64,000 nt of DNA, from the NCBI GenBank assembly GCA_011799875.1, contig CM022301.1:213921888-213985887 (forward strand), read 5' to 3'. This document shows positions 34,301-46,597 of this stretch, piece by piece. The position numbers were made by a program, and so were the translations under genes. Origin of the DNA: Thinopyrum elongatum (Eukaryota > Streptophyta > Magnoliopsida > Poales > Poaceae). Below the pieces are notes generated by a model. The model was not told the DNA's origin. It ran no database searches and was given only the letters and a program-made list of their open reading frames with translations. How positions within the stretch are numbered: position 1 is the stretch's first letter; each line of letters begins with the position of its first letter.

Positions 34301-35348
34301 ATGTCTCCTAGGAGGTTAGTTTTGACATCCGAGTACTTCTTGCAGCTTCTTTTTCCTTTGATCCGAATGAACTCGCTCTAGCATATGTTCGTAGCGATAA
34401 CACTCGTCCTCAAACGAGGCTCAGGACCTATATTTCTGTAGAAACTATGAAGTAGGCTCTTGAGGACAAGGACACCAAGCTCGCCAAAGCCTAGAAGAGT
34501 GCCAAGGCGAAGACCAAAGCAGCTGAAGACTCTGTGAAGACCGTCGAGAAGTTCAAGGAGGAGAACAAGACCCTAAAGATCGCGGCTGAGGCAATGAAAG
34601 GGGAGATCTCAAAGCCGACGAATAGCTATGTAGAGTGGTACATGAAGTTCAAGAACCAGGCGAGTGTTTTTGAAGGGGAGAAGAAAAAACTAAGCGATCA
34701 GGTCGCTGAGCTCCTCCAGAAGAAAGGTGAACTTGAGCAGTATGTTGAGGAGCTAAGTGAGGAGATGAACAAAAAGCTTGAAGGTATGGCACTTTGAATT
34801 GAGTGGTTTCACTTACTTCAAAATATTTTCGCTGGAGCTGACCTTCGCTTCTCCCTCGTATTTAGGTTTTTGTGCTGACGTCCAATTGAAGACCGAAAGG
34901 ATTGAGAAGGAGTTAGATCCCAAGAGGCTGCTCTTCAGGTACACCACTGCCTTGTCACTCCTCCGGTTGGACCAGCAGATTGAGAACGCAATGCTGTACA
35001 TGGAGCGCCTGAAGTTGCCGCAGAGAAGATTGACACAGAATTGCTCTCGGGTGAAAATATTCCAAAGGACCTGGAGTCTCTGACGGATCGACTGAAGGCA
35101 GTGCCCAGCCGAGTGCATTCATGGAGGAAGTCTGCAGCTCGATGTGGGCTGACGTGGCGCTCTCTCTCATCTGGGTCCATTGCAAGGACGTCGATGAGGA
35201 GAAACTGAAGTCTCTCAAGGTCGCCAACAAGAAAAAGCTGAAGTTTGAGAACTTCATGGAGACGTTCATAGAAGCCTCCACTCGGATCGCTGACGGCATT
35301 GACTTAGACTCGTTTGTTGATCCGGCCAGTTCTGCAGCAGATGCCTAA
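31328..35348 (+). pseudogene. Antisense extra gene of the Tat element (Transposase_28-like, gypsy-type transposon domain), multi-exon
   Basis: This gene runs against the retrotransposon genes. The first exon encodes a region like the 'putative gypsy type transposon' domain (PF04195): VTDGLISEHGWRLPEADEVE, IKRGFSMPPHPFFQGFLNFF, PNVVVYLSAFVSLC, then in another frame HWGLFKHIF and GWQNTWFCCKN, then LSRRIQPLQERAHPMWMY and DPTRVHP. Splice-like borders follow: acceptor CAG before 33044, donor GTAAGT after 33429, acceptor CAACAG before 34191, donor GTTAGT after 34314, donor GTATGG after 34783 and acceptor TTTAG before 34866. Exons near 34534-34783 and 34866-35348 encode a Lys/Glu-rich coiled coil (KKKLSDQVAELLQKKGELEQ). 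Frameshifts near 31740 and 31960 and the lack of a clean start mark it as decayed. Such antisense ORFs are known from the Tat lineage; their function is not established. Confidence 0.75.
33526..33867 (+). repeat. Dispersed repeat motif in an intron of the antisense gene
   Basis: The motif GGGGCAC.CTGAGTGCACCC followed by ACTGGGTGTA occurs at about 33564, 33713 and 33837, with a partial copy at about 33526. Each contains a partial palindrome. It lies in the inferred intron 33430-34190. Confidence 0.75.
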
Positions 35349-35526
35349 AAGAAAACTTTAAGTCCAAATGAATTTGCCTCGGTATGCCGAGTGGTTGTCT
35401 AATCATTAAAATTGATCGAGCTTAGAGCTCATGCACTTGCGTTTTGTTTTAACAGTTCAAACTGGTCGAAGGTACTTGGAAGTTTATTAGTCCTTGGTTT
35501 CTTTGTGTTTTGGTTGAGTTTTGAAC

Positions 35527-36023
35527 TTAGGCAAATTTTGGTTCGTAGCTAAGTCCCTGAGTGGGAAGAATGTTCTCACTCAGAAACGGTTTTAGACTTA
35601 GGTGAATTCTGGTTCGCAACTAAGCCCTAGAGTGAGAAACATGTTTTCACTCGGATGATTTTTTAGACTTAGGCAAATTCTGGTTTGCAGCTAGCCCCCG
35701 AGTGAGAAAGATGTTCTCACTCGGATGAGTTTTTAGACTTAGGCGAATTCTGGTTCGCAACTAAGCCCCCGAGTGAGAGAAAGATGTTCTCACTCGGATG
35801 AATTTTTAGACTTAGGCAAATTCTGGTTCGTAGCTAAGCCTCTGAGTGAGAAAGATGTTCCCACTCGGATGGGTTTTTAGACTTAGGAGAATTCTGGTTC
35901 ACAGCTAAGCCCCTAAGTGAGAAAGATGTTCTCACTCCGATGATCTTTTAGACTTAGGCGAATTCTAGTTCGTGGCTAAGCCCCCGAGTGAGAAAGATGT
36001 TCTCACTCGGATGAGTTTTGTAA
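35527..36023. repeat. Tandem array, 7 units of about 71 bp
   Basis: Units start near 35527, 35598, 35668, 35738, 35811, 35882 and 35953. Each runs CTTAGGCGAATTCTGGTTCG, then CTAAGCCCCCGAGTGAGAAA, then GATGTTCTCACTCGGATGA, and ends TTTTTAGA. The last two segments include the imperfect inverted pair GAGTGAGAA/TTCTCACTC. The array lies between the 3' end of the antisense gene and the 3' end of the integrase. The flanks to 35349 and 36155 hold no gene. Confidence 0.95.
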
Positions 36024-36155
36024 GGTAGTTCCCGAATGATTTACCTCACCTGAGTGAGTCATAATGCTTAGCAAAATTCGATGACGTACTGGGAAAGTAG
36101 TACTTTTATTCATCGAATATCATTCTGTAACCTATTACCATATCAAAAGACTGTT

Positions 36156-37926
36156 CTAAGTGAAAAAAATACGAAGGAGGTCAGTGTCCCAAGTGCGGGG
36201 CTCTTCTACACTTTTCTCGAAATTGTAGAGCCAATAGGCTCCATTATTTAACACCTTTGAGATTGCCAAGGGTCCTTCCCACGGAGGGGCCAGCTTGTGA
36301 GGATCCAGTCGGAGGACCAGGTCGCCTTCCTGAAAGGCACATTCTCTGACTTGTCTGTCGTTGTATCGCCGCAAGTCTTGCTGGTAAGCAGTAGATCTGA
36401 TGAGTGCCAACTCACATTCTTCCTCAAGGAGGTTGAGGCCGTCTTGACATGCCGCTTCGGCTTTTGTCTCCGAGTACAATTCCACTCGGGGTGAATTATG
36501 AAGTAAGTCACTTGGAAGAACAACTTCTACGCCATACACCATAAATAATGGAGTGTGATTTGTAGATCGGTTTGGAGTTGTCCGCAAGCCCCAGAGGACC
36601 GATGCTAACTCCGTGACCCACGCTCCTGCGGCGTGCTCCAGATCATGCATGAGGCGTGGCTTCAGTGCTTGGAGGATCATTCCATTCGGATGTTCTGCTT
36701 GACCATTCGACTGCGGGTGAGCCACAGAGGCGTAACGATCTGAGTGCCCTGAGTATAGAAGAATTCTTGGAATTCGTTCGAGTAAAAGTTTGACCTGTTG
36801 TAGGTGATGATACTATGGGGAACTCCAAATCTAAGATTATCTCCATGATGAACTTGATTGTCGTTGCCGAGTCAACTTGTTTATGAGTTTCGCTTCAATC
36901 CACTTGGTGAACTTGTCGACTGCTACCAATAAGTGGGTGAACCCATTGGTCCCAGTCCGAAGAGGTCTGATCATGTCAATACCCCAAACAGTAAAGGGCC
37001 GTGTGAGGGAGGTCGTCTTTAGCGTGAACGCTGGTTTGTGCGACTGGTTTGCATAGAACTGATAGCCCACACATTGCTCCACTAAATCTCTAGCATCTTC
37101 GTTAGCCCGGGGCCAATAAAAGCCCGCACGAAATGCTTTGACGACCAGCGTCCGAGAGGATGCGTGGTGCCCGCATGTTCCCAAGTGAATCTCTTGCAGG
37201 ATTTGTCACCCTTCCTCTGGTGAAATGTAGCGCTATGTTACGCCAGAGGTACTTTTCTTATAAAGCTGATCTCCCATGACAATGTAAGCCTTCGATCGAC
37301 GGACGATCTTTCGTATTTCAACTTCATCTTCGGGGAGCTCTTGCCTGAGCAAGTATGTTATGTAAGGAGTTGTCCACTCGGGAATGATTGCCAATACTTC
37401 ATAGACCAGGTCGATTGCTGCCGATACTTCAACTTCAGTTGGATTTGATGGTCTAACTAGTTGTGGGGGATCCTCCATGAAGGGTTCTTCTTTGATCGTT
37501 GGGGAGTGTAAGTACTCAAGGAACACATCCTTCGGTACTTCTTTCCAGGTGGAACCAATCTTGGTTAAGCCATCAGCAGCTTGATTCTTGATTCGGGGAA
37601 TGTGATCCAGTTCCAACCCTTCAAAGTTCTTTTCCAGCTTCCTGATTGCATTGTAGTAACTTGTCATCGCCGGACTTTGGATGTCCCACTCTTTCATCAC
37701 TTGGTTGACAACTAAGTCCGTGTCAACGTATACCATCAGACGGTGGATTCCTAGTGAGATGGCCATACACAACCCATACAAAATAGCTTCATACTCTGCT
37801 TTGTTGTTGGAGGAATTGAAGTGGATCTGCAGCATGTAGCTGAGTCAGTCTCCCCTGGGGAAACTAGGACCACTCCAGCCTCCGAGCCATTGAGAATCTT
37901 AGAGCCATCAAAAAACATGGTCCAAT
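36156..37926 (-). pseudogene. Tat pol, 3' part: second RNase H and integrase
   Basis: On the minus strand from 37926: the Tat-type RNase H (TMFFDGSKILNGSEAGVVLV, then NNKAEYEAILYGLCMAISLG, VYVDTDLVVNQVMKEW, HIPRIKNQAADGLTKIG), then the integrase zinc region (LVEQCVGYQFYANQSH), the core around VWGIDMIRPLRTG, and the C-terminal part (HPQSNGQAEHPNGMILQALK ... FQEGDLVLRLDPHKLAPPWEG) to a stop at 36156. The segments are in different frames and separated by stops (for example near 37230 and 36730-36840), so it is a pseudogene. The 5' side was cut by the Copia insertion at 37926. Confidence 0.88.
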
Positions 37927-39688
37927 TGTTGGGGAACGTAGCATGCAATTTCAAAAAAATTCCTACGCTCATGCAAGATCTATCTAGGAGATGCATAGCA
38001 ATGAGAGGGGGAAAGTGTGTCCACGTACTCTCGTAGACCGAAAGCGGAAGCGTTTGTTAACGCGGTTGATGTAGTCGAACTTCTGCTCATTCCGACCGAT
38101 CAAGCACCGAACGTACGACACCTCCGAGTTCTGCACACGTTCAGCTCGATGACGTCCCTCGAACTCTTGATCCAGCAAAGTGTCGAGGGAGAGTTCCGTC
38201 AGCACGACGGCGTGGTGATGGTGATGGTGAAGTGATCCGCGCAGGGCTTCGCCTAAGCACTACGTGAATATGACCGGAGGTGTAAACCGTGGAGGGGACG
38301 CCGCACACGGCTAACAATAGTTGGTGTGTGTTCTAGCGGTGCCCTTCCCTCATATATATAGGTTGGAGGGGAGGAGAGGCAGCCAAGGGGGCGCCCCAAG
38401 TAGGAGGAATCCTACTTGGGCGCCTCCCAATTCGTCCTCCCTCCTTCCATATTCATCCGGAGGGGGAAGGAAGGGGAGAAAGGAGGGAAGGAAGGGGGAG
38501 GCCGAATTGCCTCCCCTTCCTTCTCTCTTCCCCTTTTCCCTTCCCCTTCCTATTCAGCCAACAAGGGGCACGCAGAAGCCCATGCTGGCTGCTGCGTTTT
38601 CCCTCTTGGCCCAATAGGCCCATATCTTTGCCGGGGGGTGCCCGGAACCCCTTCCGGTGACCCGATATGTACCCGGTACCCCCCGGAACACTTCCAGTGT
38701 CCGAATATCATCGTCCTATATATGAATCTTTACCTCTCGACCATTTCGAGACTCCTCGTCATGTCCGTGATCTCATCCGGGACTCGGAACAACATTCGGT
38801 CACCAATCACATAACTCATATAATACAAAATCGTCATTGAACGTTAAGCGTGCGGACCCTACGGGTTCGAGAACTATGTAGACATGACCGAGACACCTCT
38901 CCGGTCAATAACAAATAGCGGAACCTGGATGCTCATATTGGTTCCCACATATTCTACGAAGATCTATATCGGTCGTACCGCAATGACAACATACGTTGTT
39001 CCCTTTGTCATCGGTATGTTACTTGCCCGAGATTCGATCGTAGGTATCTTCATACCTAGTTCAATCTCGTTACCGGCAAGTCTCTTTACTTGTTCCGTAA
39101 TGCATCATCCCGCAACTAACTCATTAGTCACATTGCTTGCAAGGCTTCTTATGATATGCATTACCGAGAGGGCCCAGAGATACCTCTCCGATACTCGGAG
39201 TGACAAATCCTAATCTCGATCTATGCCAACCCAACAAACACCTTCGGAGATACCTGTAGAGCATCTTTATGATCACCCAGTTACGTTGTGATGTTTGATA
39301 GCACACAAGGTATTCCTCCGGTATCCGGGAGTTGCATAATCTCATAGTCAAAGGAATATGTATATGTCATGAAGAAAGCTATAGCAATAAAACTGAACGA
39401 TCAATATGCTAAGCTAACGGATGGGTCATGTCCATCACATCATTCTCCTAATGATGTGATCCCGTTCATCAAATGACAACACATGTCTATGGTTAGGAAA
39501 CTTAACCATCTTTGATTAACGAGCTAGTCTAGTAGAGGCTTACTAGGGACTCGGTGTTTTGTCTATGTATTCACACATGTATCAAGTTTCCGGTTAATAC
39601 AATTCTAGCATGAATAATAAACATTTATCATGATATAAGGAAATATAAATAACAACTTTATTATTGCCTCTAGGGCATATTTCCTTCA
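37927..39688 (-). repeat. Angela-type Copia 3' LTR (1,762 bp)
   Basis: The plus strand reads TGTTGGGGAACG...TTTCCTTCA. It pairs with 44830-46592. An alternating ATATATATA lies near 38352-38360. No gene is seen in it; the C/G-rich reading frames near 38400-38620 are purine/pyrimidine tracts. Confidence 0.96.
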
Positions 39689-42600
39689 GTCTCCCACTTG
39701 CACTAGAGTCAATAATCTAGTTCACATTGTGATGTGATTTAACACTAACAGTTCACATCTTTATGTGATTAACACCCATAGTTCACATCGCCATGTGACC
39801 AACACCCAAAGGGTTTACTAGAGTCCATAATCTAGTTCACATCGCTATGTGATTAGCACCCAAAGAGTACTAAGGTGTGATCATGTTTTGCTTGTGAGAG
39901 AGGTTTAGTCAACAGGTCTGCCACATTCAGATCCGTATGTATTTTGCAAATTTCTATGTCTACAATGCTCTGCACAGAGCTACTTTAGCTAATTGCTCCC
40001 ACTTTCAATATGTATCCAGATTGAGACTCAGAGTCATCTGGATTAGTGTCAAAGCTTGTATTGACGTAACCCTTTACGATGAACTCTTTGTCACCTCCAT
40101 AACCGAGAAACATTTCCTTAGTCCTCTTAGGTAACTAAGGATAATTTTGACCGCTGTCCAGTGATCCATTCCTGGATCACTATCGTACCCCCTTGCCAAA
40201 CTCATGGCAAGGTACACAATAGGTCTGGTACACATCATAGCATACTTTATAGAACCTATGACTGAGCCATAGGGAATGACTTTCATTCTCTTTCTATTTT
40301 CTGCCGTGGTCAGGTTTTTAGTCTTACTCAACTTCACACCTTACGACTCAGGCAAGAACTCCTTCTTTGACTGATCCATTTTGAACTCCTTCAACATCTT
40401 ATCAAGGTATGTACTCATCGAAAGTCTTATCAAACGTCTTGATCTATCTCTATAGATCTTGATGCCCAATATGTAAGTAGCTTCACCGAGGTCTTTCTTT
40501 GAAAAACTTCTTTCAAACACTCCTTTATGCTTTCCAAAAAAATTCTACATCATTCCCGATCAACAATATGTCATTCACATATACTTATCAGAAAGGCTGT
40601 AGTGCTCCCAATCACTTTCTTGTAAATACAGGCTTCACCGCAAGTCTGTATAAAACTATATGCTTTGATCAACTCATCAAAGCGTATATTCCAACTCCGC
40701 GATGCTTGCACCAGTCCATAGATGGATTGCTGGAGTTTGCACACTTTGTTAGCACCTTTAGGATCGACAAAACCTTCTGGTTGCATCATATACAACTCTT
40801 CTTTATTAAATCCATTAAGGAATGCAGTTTTGATATCCATTTGCCAGATTTCATAAAATGCGGCAATTGCTAACATGATTCGGACAGATTTAAGCATCGA
40901 TATGAGTGAGAAAATCTCATCGTAGTCAACACCTTGAACTTGTCGAAAACCTTTTGCGACAATTCGAGCTTTGTAGATAGTAACACTACCATCAGCGTCC
41001 GTCTTCCTCTTGAAGATCCATTTATTTTAATGGCTTGCTGATCATCGGGCAAGTCCACCAAAGTCCATACTTTGTTCTTATATATGGATCCTATCTCGGA
41101 TTTCATGGCCTGAAGCCATTTCTCGGAATCTAGGCTCATCATCGCTTCCTCATAGTTCGTAGGTTCGTCATGGTCTAGTAACATGACTTCCAGAACAGGA
41201 TTACCGTACCATTCTGGTGCGGAACGTACTCTGGTTGACCTACAAGGTTCTGTAGAAACTTGATCTGAAGTTTCATGATCATCATCATTAGCTTCCTCAC
41301 TAATTGGTGTAGGCATCACGGGAACAGATTTCTCTGATGAGCTACTTTCCAAATTGAGAGGAGGTACAATTACCTCATCAAGTTCTACTTTCCTCCCACT
41401 CACTTCTTTCGAGAGAAACTCCTTCTCTAGAAAGGATCCATTCTTAGCAACAAATATCTTGCCTTCGGATCTGTGATAGAAGGTGTACCCAACAGTCTCT
41501 TTTGGGTATCCTATGAAGACGCACTTCTCCGATTTGGGTTCAAGCTTATCAGGCTGAAGCTTTTTCACATAAGCATCGCAACCCCAAACTTTAAGAAACG
41601 ATAGCTTAGGTTTCTTGCCAAACCACAGTTCATACGGTGTCGTCTCAACGGATTTAGATGGTGCCCTATTTAACGTGAATGCAGCTGTCTCTAATGCATA
41701 ACCCCAAAACGATAGTGGTAAATCGGTAAGAGACATCATAGATCACACCATATCTAATAAAGTACGGTTACGATGTTCGGACACACCATTACGCTGTGGT
41801 GTTCTAGGTGGCGTGAGTTGTGAAACTATTGTTTTAAATGAAGGCCAAACTCATAGCTCAAATATTCGCCTCCGTGATTAGATCGTAGAAACTTTATTTT
41901 CTTGTTACGATGATTTTCCACTTCACTCTGAAATTCTTTGAACTTTTCAAATGTTTCAGACTTGTGTTTCATTAAGTAGATATACCCATATCTGCTCAAA
42001 TCATCTGTGAAGGTTAGAAAATAACGATACCTGCCGCGAGCCTCAACACTCATTGGACCGCATACATCGGTATGTATTATTTCCAATAAGTCAGTGGCTC
42101 GCTCCATTGTTCCGGAGAACGGAGTCTTAGTCATCTTGCCCATGAGGCATGGTTCGCAAGCATCAAATGATTCATAATCAAGTGATTCCAAAAGTCCATC
42201 CGCATGGAGTTTCTTCATGCGCTTTACACCAATATGACCTAAATGGCAGTGCCACAAATATGTTGCACTATCATTATCAACTTTGCATCTTTTGGCATCA
42301 ATATTATGAATATGTGTATCACCATGATCGAGATTCAATAAACCATTTACATTGAGTGTATGACCATAGAAGGTTTTATTCATGTAAACAGAATAACAAT
42401 TATTCCCTGACTTAAATGAATAACCATACCGCAATAAACATGATCCAATCATATTCACACTCAATGCAAACACCTAATAACATTTATTTAGGTTCAACAC
42501 TAATCCCGAAGGTAGAGGGAGTGTGCGATGGTGATCTTATCAACCTTGGAATCACTTCCAACACACATCGTCACCTCGCCCTTAACTAGTCTCTGTTCAT

Positions 42601-43555
42601 TTTGCAACTCCTGTTTTGAGTTACTAATCCTAGCAACTGAACCGGTATCAAATACCCTGGGGTTACTATGAACACTAGTAAAGTACACATCAATAACCTG
42701 TATATCAAATATACCTTTGTTCACTTTGCCATTCATATATCAAATATACCTTTGTTCACTTTGCCATCCTTCTTATCCTCCAAGTATTTGGGGTAGTTCC
42801 GCTTCCAGTGACCATTCCCTTTGCAGTAGAAGCACTCAGCTTCAGGCTTAGGTCCAGACTTGGGATTCTTCCCGGGAGTGGCAACTTGCTTGCCATTCTT
42901 CTTGAAGTTCCCTTTCTTTTCCCTTGCCCCTTTTCTTGAAACTAGTGGTCTTGTTAACCATCAACACTTGATGCTCTTTCTTGATTTCTACCTTCGTCGA
43001 TTTCAGCATCGGAAGAGCTCGGGAATCTTTTCTGTTATCCCTTGCACATTATAGTTCATCACGAAGTTCTAGTAGCTTGGTGATAGTGACTAGAGAACTT
43101 CTGTCAATCACTATCTTATCTGGAAGATTAACTCCCACTTGATTCAAGTGATTGTAGTACCCAGACATTTTAAGCACATGCTCACTGGTTGAGCTATTCT
43201 CCTCCATCTTGTAGGCAAAGTACTTTTCAGAGGTCTCATACCTCTCGACACGGGCATGAGACTGAAATACCAATTTCATCTCTTGGAACATCTCATATGC
43301 TCCGTGGCGTTCAAAACATTTTTGAAGTCCTGGTTCTAAGCCGTAAAGCATGGCGCACTAAACTATCAAGTAGTCATCATTTCGAGCTTGCCAAACATTC
43401 ATAACGTCTGCATCTGCTCCTGCAATAGGTCCGTCACCTAGCGGTGCATCAAGGACATAATTCTTCTGTGCAGCAATGAGGATAATCCTTAGATCATGGA
43501 CCCAGTCCGCATCATTGCTACTATCATCTTTCAACTTAGTTTTCTCTAGGAACAT
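39689..43555 (-). pseudogene. Angela-type Copia gag-protease-integrase-RT-RNase H, heavily mutated
   Basis: Gag lies at about 43555-42750 (DWVHDLRIILIAAQKNYVLD; zinc knuckle CFYCKGNGHWKRNYP, in which the last Cys is Tyr). Protease is near 42640 (FDTGSVARISNSKQEL). Integrase runs 42473-41740 (HCHLGHIGVKRMKKLH, TDVCGPMSVEARGRYRYFLT). The integrase end and RT follow to 40571 (KSVETTPYELWFGKKPK, IWQMDIKTAFLNG). RNase H remnants are 40337-40074. The RT active site near 40575 reads YVND in a shifted frame instead of YVDD. A direct duplication of 31 bp sits at 42704-42768. Stops and shifts occur throughout. Confidence 0.92.
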
Positions 43556-44810
43556 ATCAAAAACATAGGGGAGCTACAACACAAGCTATTGATCTACAAC
43601 ATAGATATGCAAAAACTATCAGGACTAAGTTCATGATAAATTAAGTTCAATTAATCATATTACTTAAGAACTCCCACTTAGATAGACATCCCTCAAGTCA
43701 TCTAAATGATCACGTGATCCAAATTAACTAAACCATGTCCGATCATCACGTGAGATGGAGTAGTTTTCAATGGTGAACATCTCTATGTTGATCATATCTA
43801 CTATATGATTCACGTTCGACCTTTCGGTCTCCAGTGTTCCGAGGCCATGTCTGTACATGCTAGGCTCGTCAAGTTTAACCCGAGTATTCCGCACGTGCAA
43901 AACTGTCTTGCACCCGTTGTATGTGAACGTAGAGCTTATCACACCCGATCATCACGTGGTGTCTCGGCACGACGAACTGTCGCAACGGTGCATTCTCAGG
44001 GAGAACACTTATACCTTGAAATTTTAGTGAGGGATCATCTTATAATGCTACCGCCGTACTAAGCAAAATAAGATGCATAAAAGATAAACATCACATGCAA
44101 TCAAAATATGTGACATGATATGGCCATCATCATCTTGTGCCTTTGATCTCCATCTCCAAAGCACCGTCATGATCTCCATCGTCATCGGCTTGACACCTTG
44201 ATCTCCATCGTAGCGTCGTGGTCGTCTCGCCAACTATTGCTTCTACAACTATCGCTAACGCATAGAGATAAAGTAAAGCAATTACATGGCGTTTGCATTT
44301 CATACAATAAAGCGACAACCATAAGGCTCCTGCCAGTTGCGGATAACTTTTACAAAACATGATCATCTCATACAATAACGTATATCACATCATGTCTTGA
44401 CCATATCACATCACAACATGCCCTGCAAAAACAAGTTAGACATCCTCTACTTTGTTGTTGCAAGTTTTACGTGGCTGCTACGGGCTTCTAGTAAGAACCG
44501 TTCTTACCTACACATCAAAACCACAACGGTGTTTCGTCAAGTTTGCTATTTTAACCTTCAACAAGGATCGGCTGTAGTCAAATTTGATTCAACTAAAGTT
44601 GGAGAAACAGACACCCGCCAGCCACCTTTATGCAAAACTAGTTGCATGTTTGTCGGTGGAACCGGTCTCATGAACGTGGTCATGTAAGGTTGGTCCGGGA
44701 CGCTTCATCCAACAATATTGCCGAATCAAAAAAAGACGTTGGTGGTAAGCAGTATGACTATCACCGCCCACAACTCTTTGTGTTCTACTCGTGCATATCA
44801 TCTACGCATA
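43556..44810 (-). other. Copia untranslated leader
   Basis: This is about 1.25 kb between the 5' LTR and gag. Long leaders are usual in the BARE1/Angela group. I see no gene or domain; short frames on both strands have no family match. Confidence 0.6.
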
Positions 44811-44829
44811 GACCTGGCTCGGATGCCAC
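44811..44829 (-). other. Copia primer binding site, degenerate
   Basis: The minus strand next to the 5' LTR reads TGGCATCCGAGCC, against TGGTATCAGAGCC expected for initiator tRNA-Met. Two differences suggest decay by mutation. Confidence 0.75.
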
Positions 44830-46592
44830 TGTTGGGGAACGTAGCATGCAATTTCAAAAAAATTCCTACGCTCATGCAAGATCTATCTAGGAGATGCATA
44901 GCAACGAGAGGGGGAGAGTGTGTCCACGTACACTCGTAGACCGAAAGCGGAAGCTTTTGTTAACGTGGTTGATGTAGTCAAACTTCTTCTTGTTCCGACC
45001 GATCAAGCACCGAACGTACGGCACCTCCGAGTTCTGCACACGTTCAGCTCGATGACGTCCCTCGAACTCTTGATCCAGCAAAGTGTCGAGGGAGAGTTCC
45101 GTCAGCACGACGGCGTGGTTACGGTGATGGTGAAGTGATCCGCGCAGGGCTTCGCCTAAGCACTATGTGAATATGACCAGAGGCGTAAACTGTGGAGGGG
45201 GCGCCGCACACGGCTAACAATAGTTGGTGTGTGTTCTAGCGGTGCCCTCCCCTCATATATATAGGTTGGAGGGGAGGAGAGGCAGCCAAGGGGGCGCCCC
45301 AAGTAGGAGGAATCCTACTTGGGCGCCTCCCAATTTGGCCTCCCCCGCTTCCATATTCATCCGGAGGGGGAAGGAAGGGGGAGAAAGGAGGGAAGGAAGG
45401 GGGAGGCTGAATTGCCTCCCCTTCCTTCTCTCTTCCCCTTTTCCCTTCCCCTTCCTATTCAGCCAACAAGGGGGGTGCAGCAGCCCATGCTGGCTGCTGC
45501 GTTTCCCCTCTTGGCCCAATAGGCCCATATCTTTGCCGGGGGGTGCCCGGAACCCCTTCCGGTGACCCGATATGTACCCGGTACCCCCGGAACACTTCCG
45601 GTGTCCGAATATCATCGTCCTATATATGAATATTTACCTCTCGACCATTTTGAGACTCCTTGTCTTGTCCGTGATCTCATCCGGGACTCCGAACAACATT
45701 CGGTCACCAATCACATAACTCATATAATACAAAATCGTCATCCAACGTTAAGCATGCAGACCCTATGGGTTCGAGAACTATGTAGACATGACCGAGACAC
45801 CTCTCTAGTCAATAACTAATAGCGGAACCTGGATGCTCATATTGGTTCCCACATATTCTACGAAGATCTTTATCGGTCGTACCGCAATGACAACATACAT
45901 TGTTCCCTTTGTCATCGGTATGTTACTTGCCCGAGATTCGATCGTCGGTATCTTCATACCTAGTTCAATCTCATTACCGGCAAGTCTCTTTACTCGTTCC
46001 GTAATGCATCATCCCGCAACTAACTCATTAGTCACATTGCTTGCAAGGCTTCTTATGATATGCATTACCGAGAGGGCCCAGAGATACCTCTCCGATACTC
46101 GGAGTGACAAATCCTAATCTCGATCTATGCCAACCCAACAAACACCTTCGGAGATACCTGTAGAGCATCTTTATGATCACCCAGTTACGTTGTGACGTTT
46201 GATAGCACACAAGGTATTCCTTCGGTATCCGGGAGTCGCATAATCTCATAGTCAAAGGAATATGTATATGTCATGAAGAAAGCTATAGCAATAAAACTGA
46301 ACGATCAATATGCTAAGCTAATGGATGGGTCATGTCCATCACATCATTCTCCTAATGATGTGATCCCATTCATCAAATGACAACACATGTCTATGGTTAG
46401 GAAACTTAACCATCTTTGATTAACGAGCTAGTCTAGTAGAGGCTTACTAGGGACTCAGTGTTTTGTCTATGTATTCACACATGTATCAAGTTTCCAGTTA
46501 ATACAATTCTAGCATGAATAATAAACATTTATCATGATATAAGGAAATATAAATAATAGCTTTATTATTGCCTCTAGGGCATATTTCCTTCA
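44830..46592 (-). repeat. Angela-type Copia 5' LTR (1,763 bp)
   Basis: It has the same ends as the 3' LTR. A TATA-type sequence TATATATAT lies at about 45255-45263 on the minus strand. It is followed on the outside by the CCAAT target duplication and then by the Tat element's RNase H segment. Confidence 0.96.
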
Positions 46593-46597
46593 CCAAT

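Larger units (their letters stand above)
37927..46592 (-). mobile_element. Complete Angela/BARE1-type Ty1/Copia element, minus strand
   Basis: The LTRs are 37927-39688 (3') and 44830-46592 (5'), with the perfect target duplication CCAAT (37922-37926, 46593-46597). The PPT reverse complement GTCTCCCACTTGCAC directly follows the left LTR. Total length is 8,666 bp. By hand I count about 17 mismatches in the first roughly 405 aligned LTR bases, many of them CG/TG changes. It inserted in the second RNase H of the Tat element; the host reading resumes on both sides. All its genes are broken. Confidence 0.97.

Noticed and set aside
35527..36023. Tandem array considered as a CRISPR array
   Set aside because: Units are head-to-tail near-identical over their full length without unique spacers, and the genome is a plant's.
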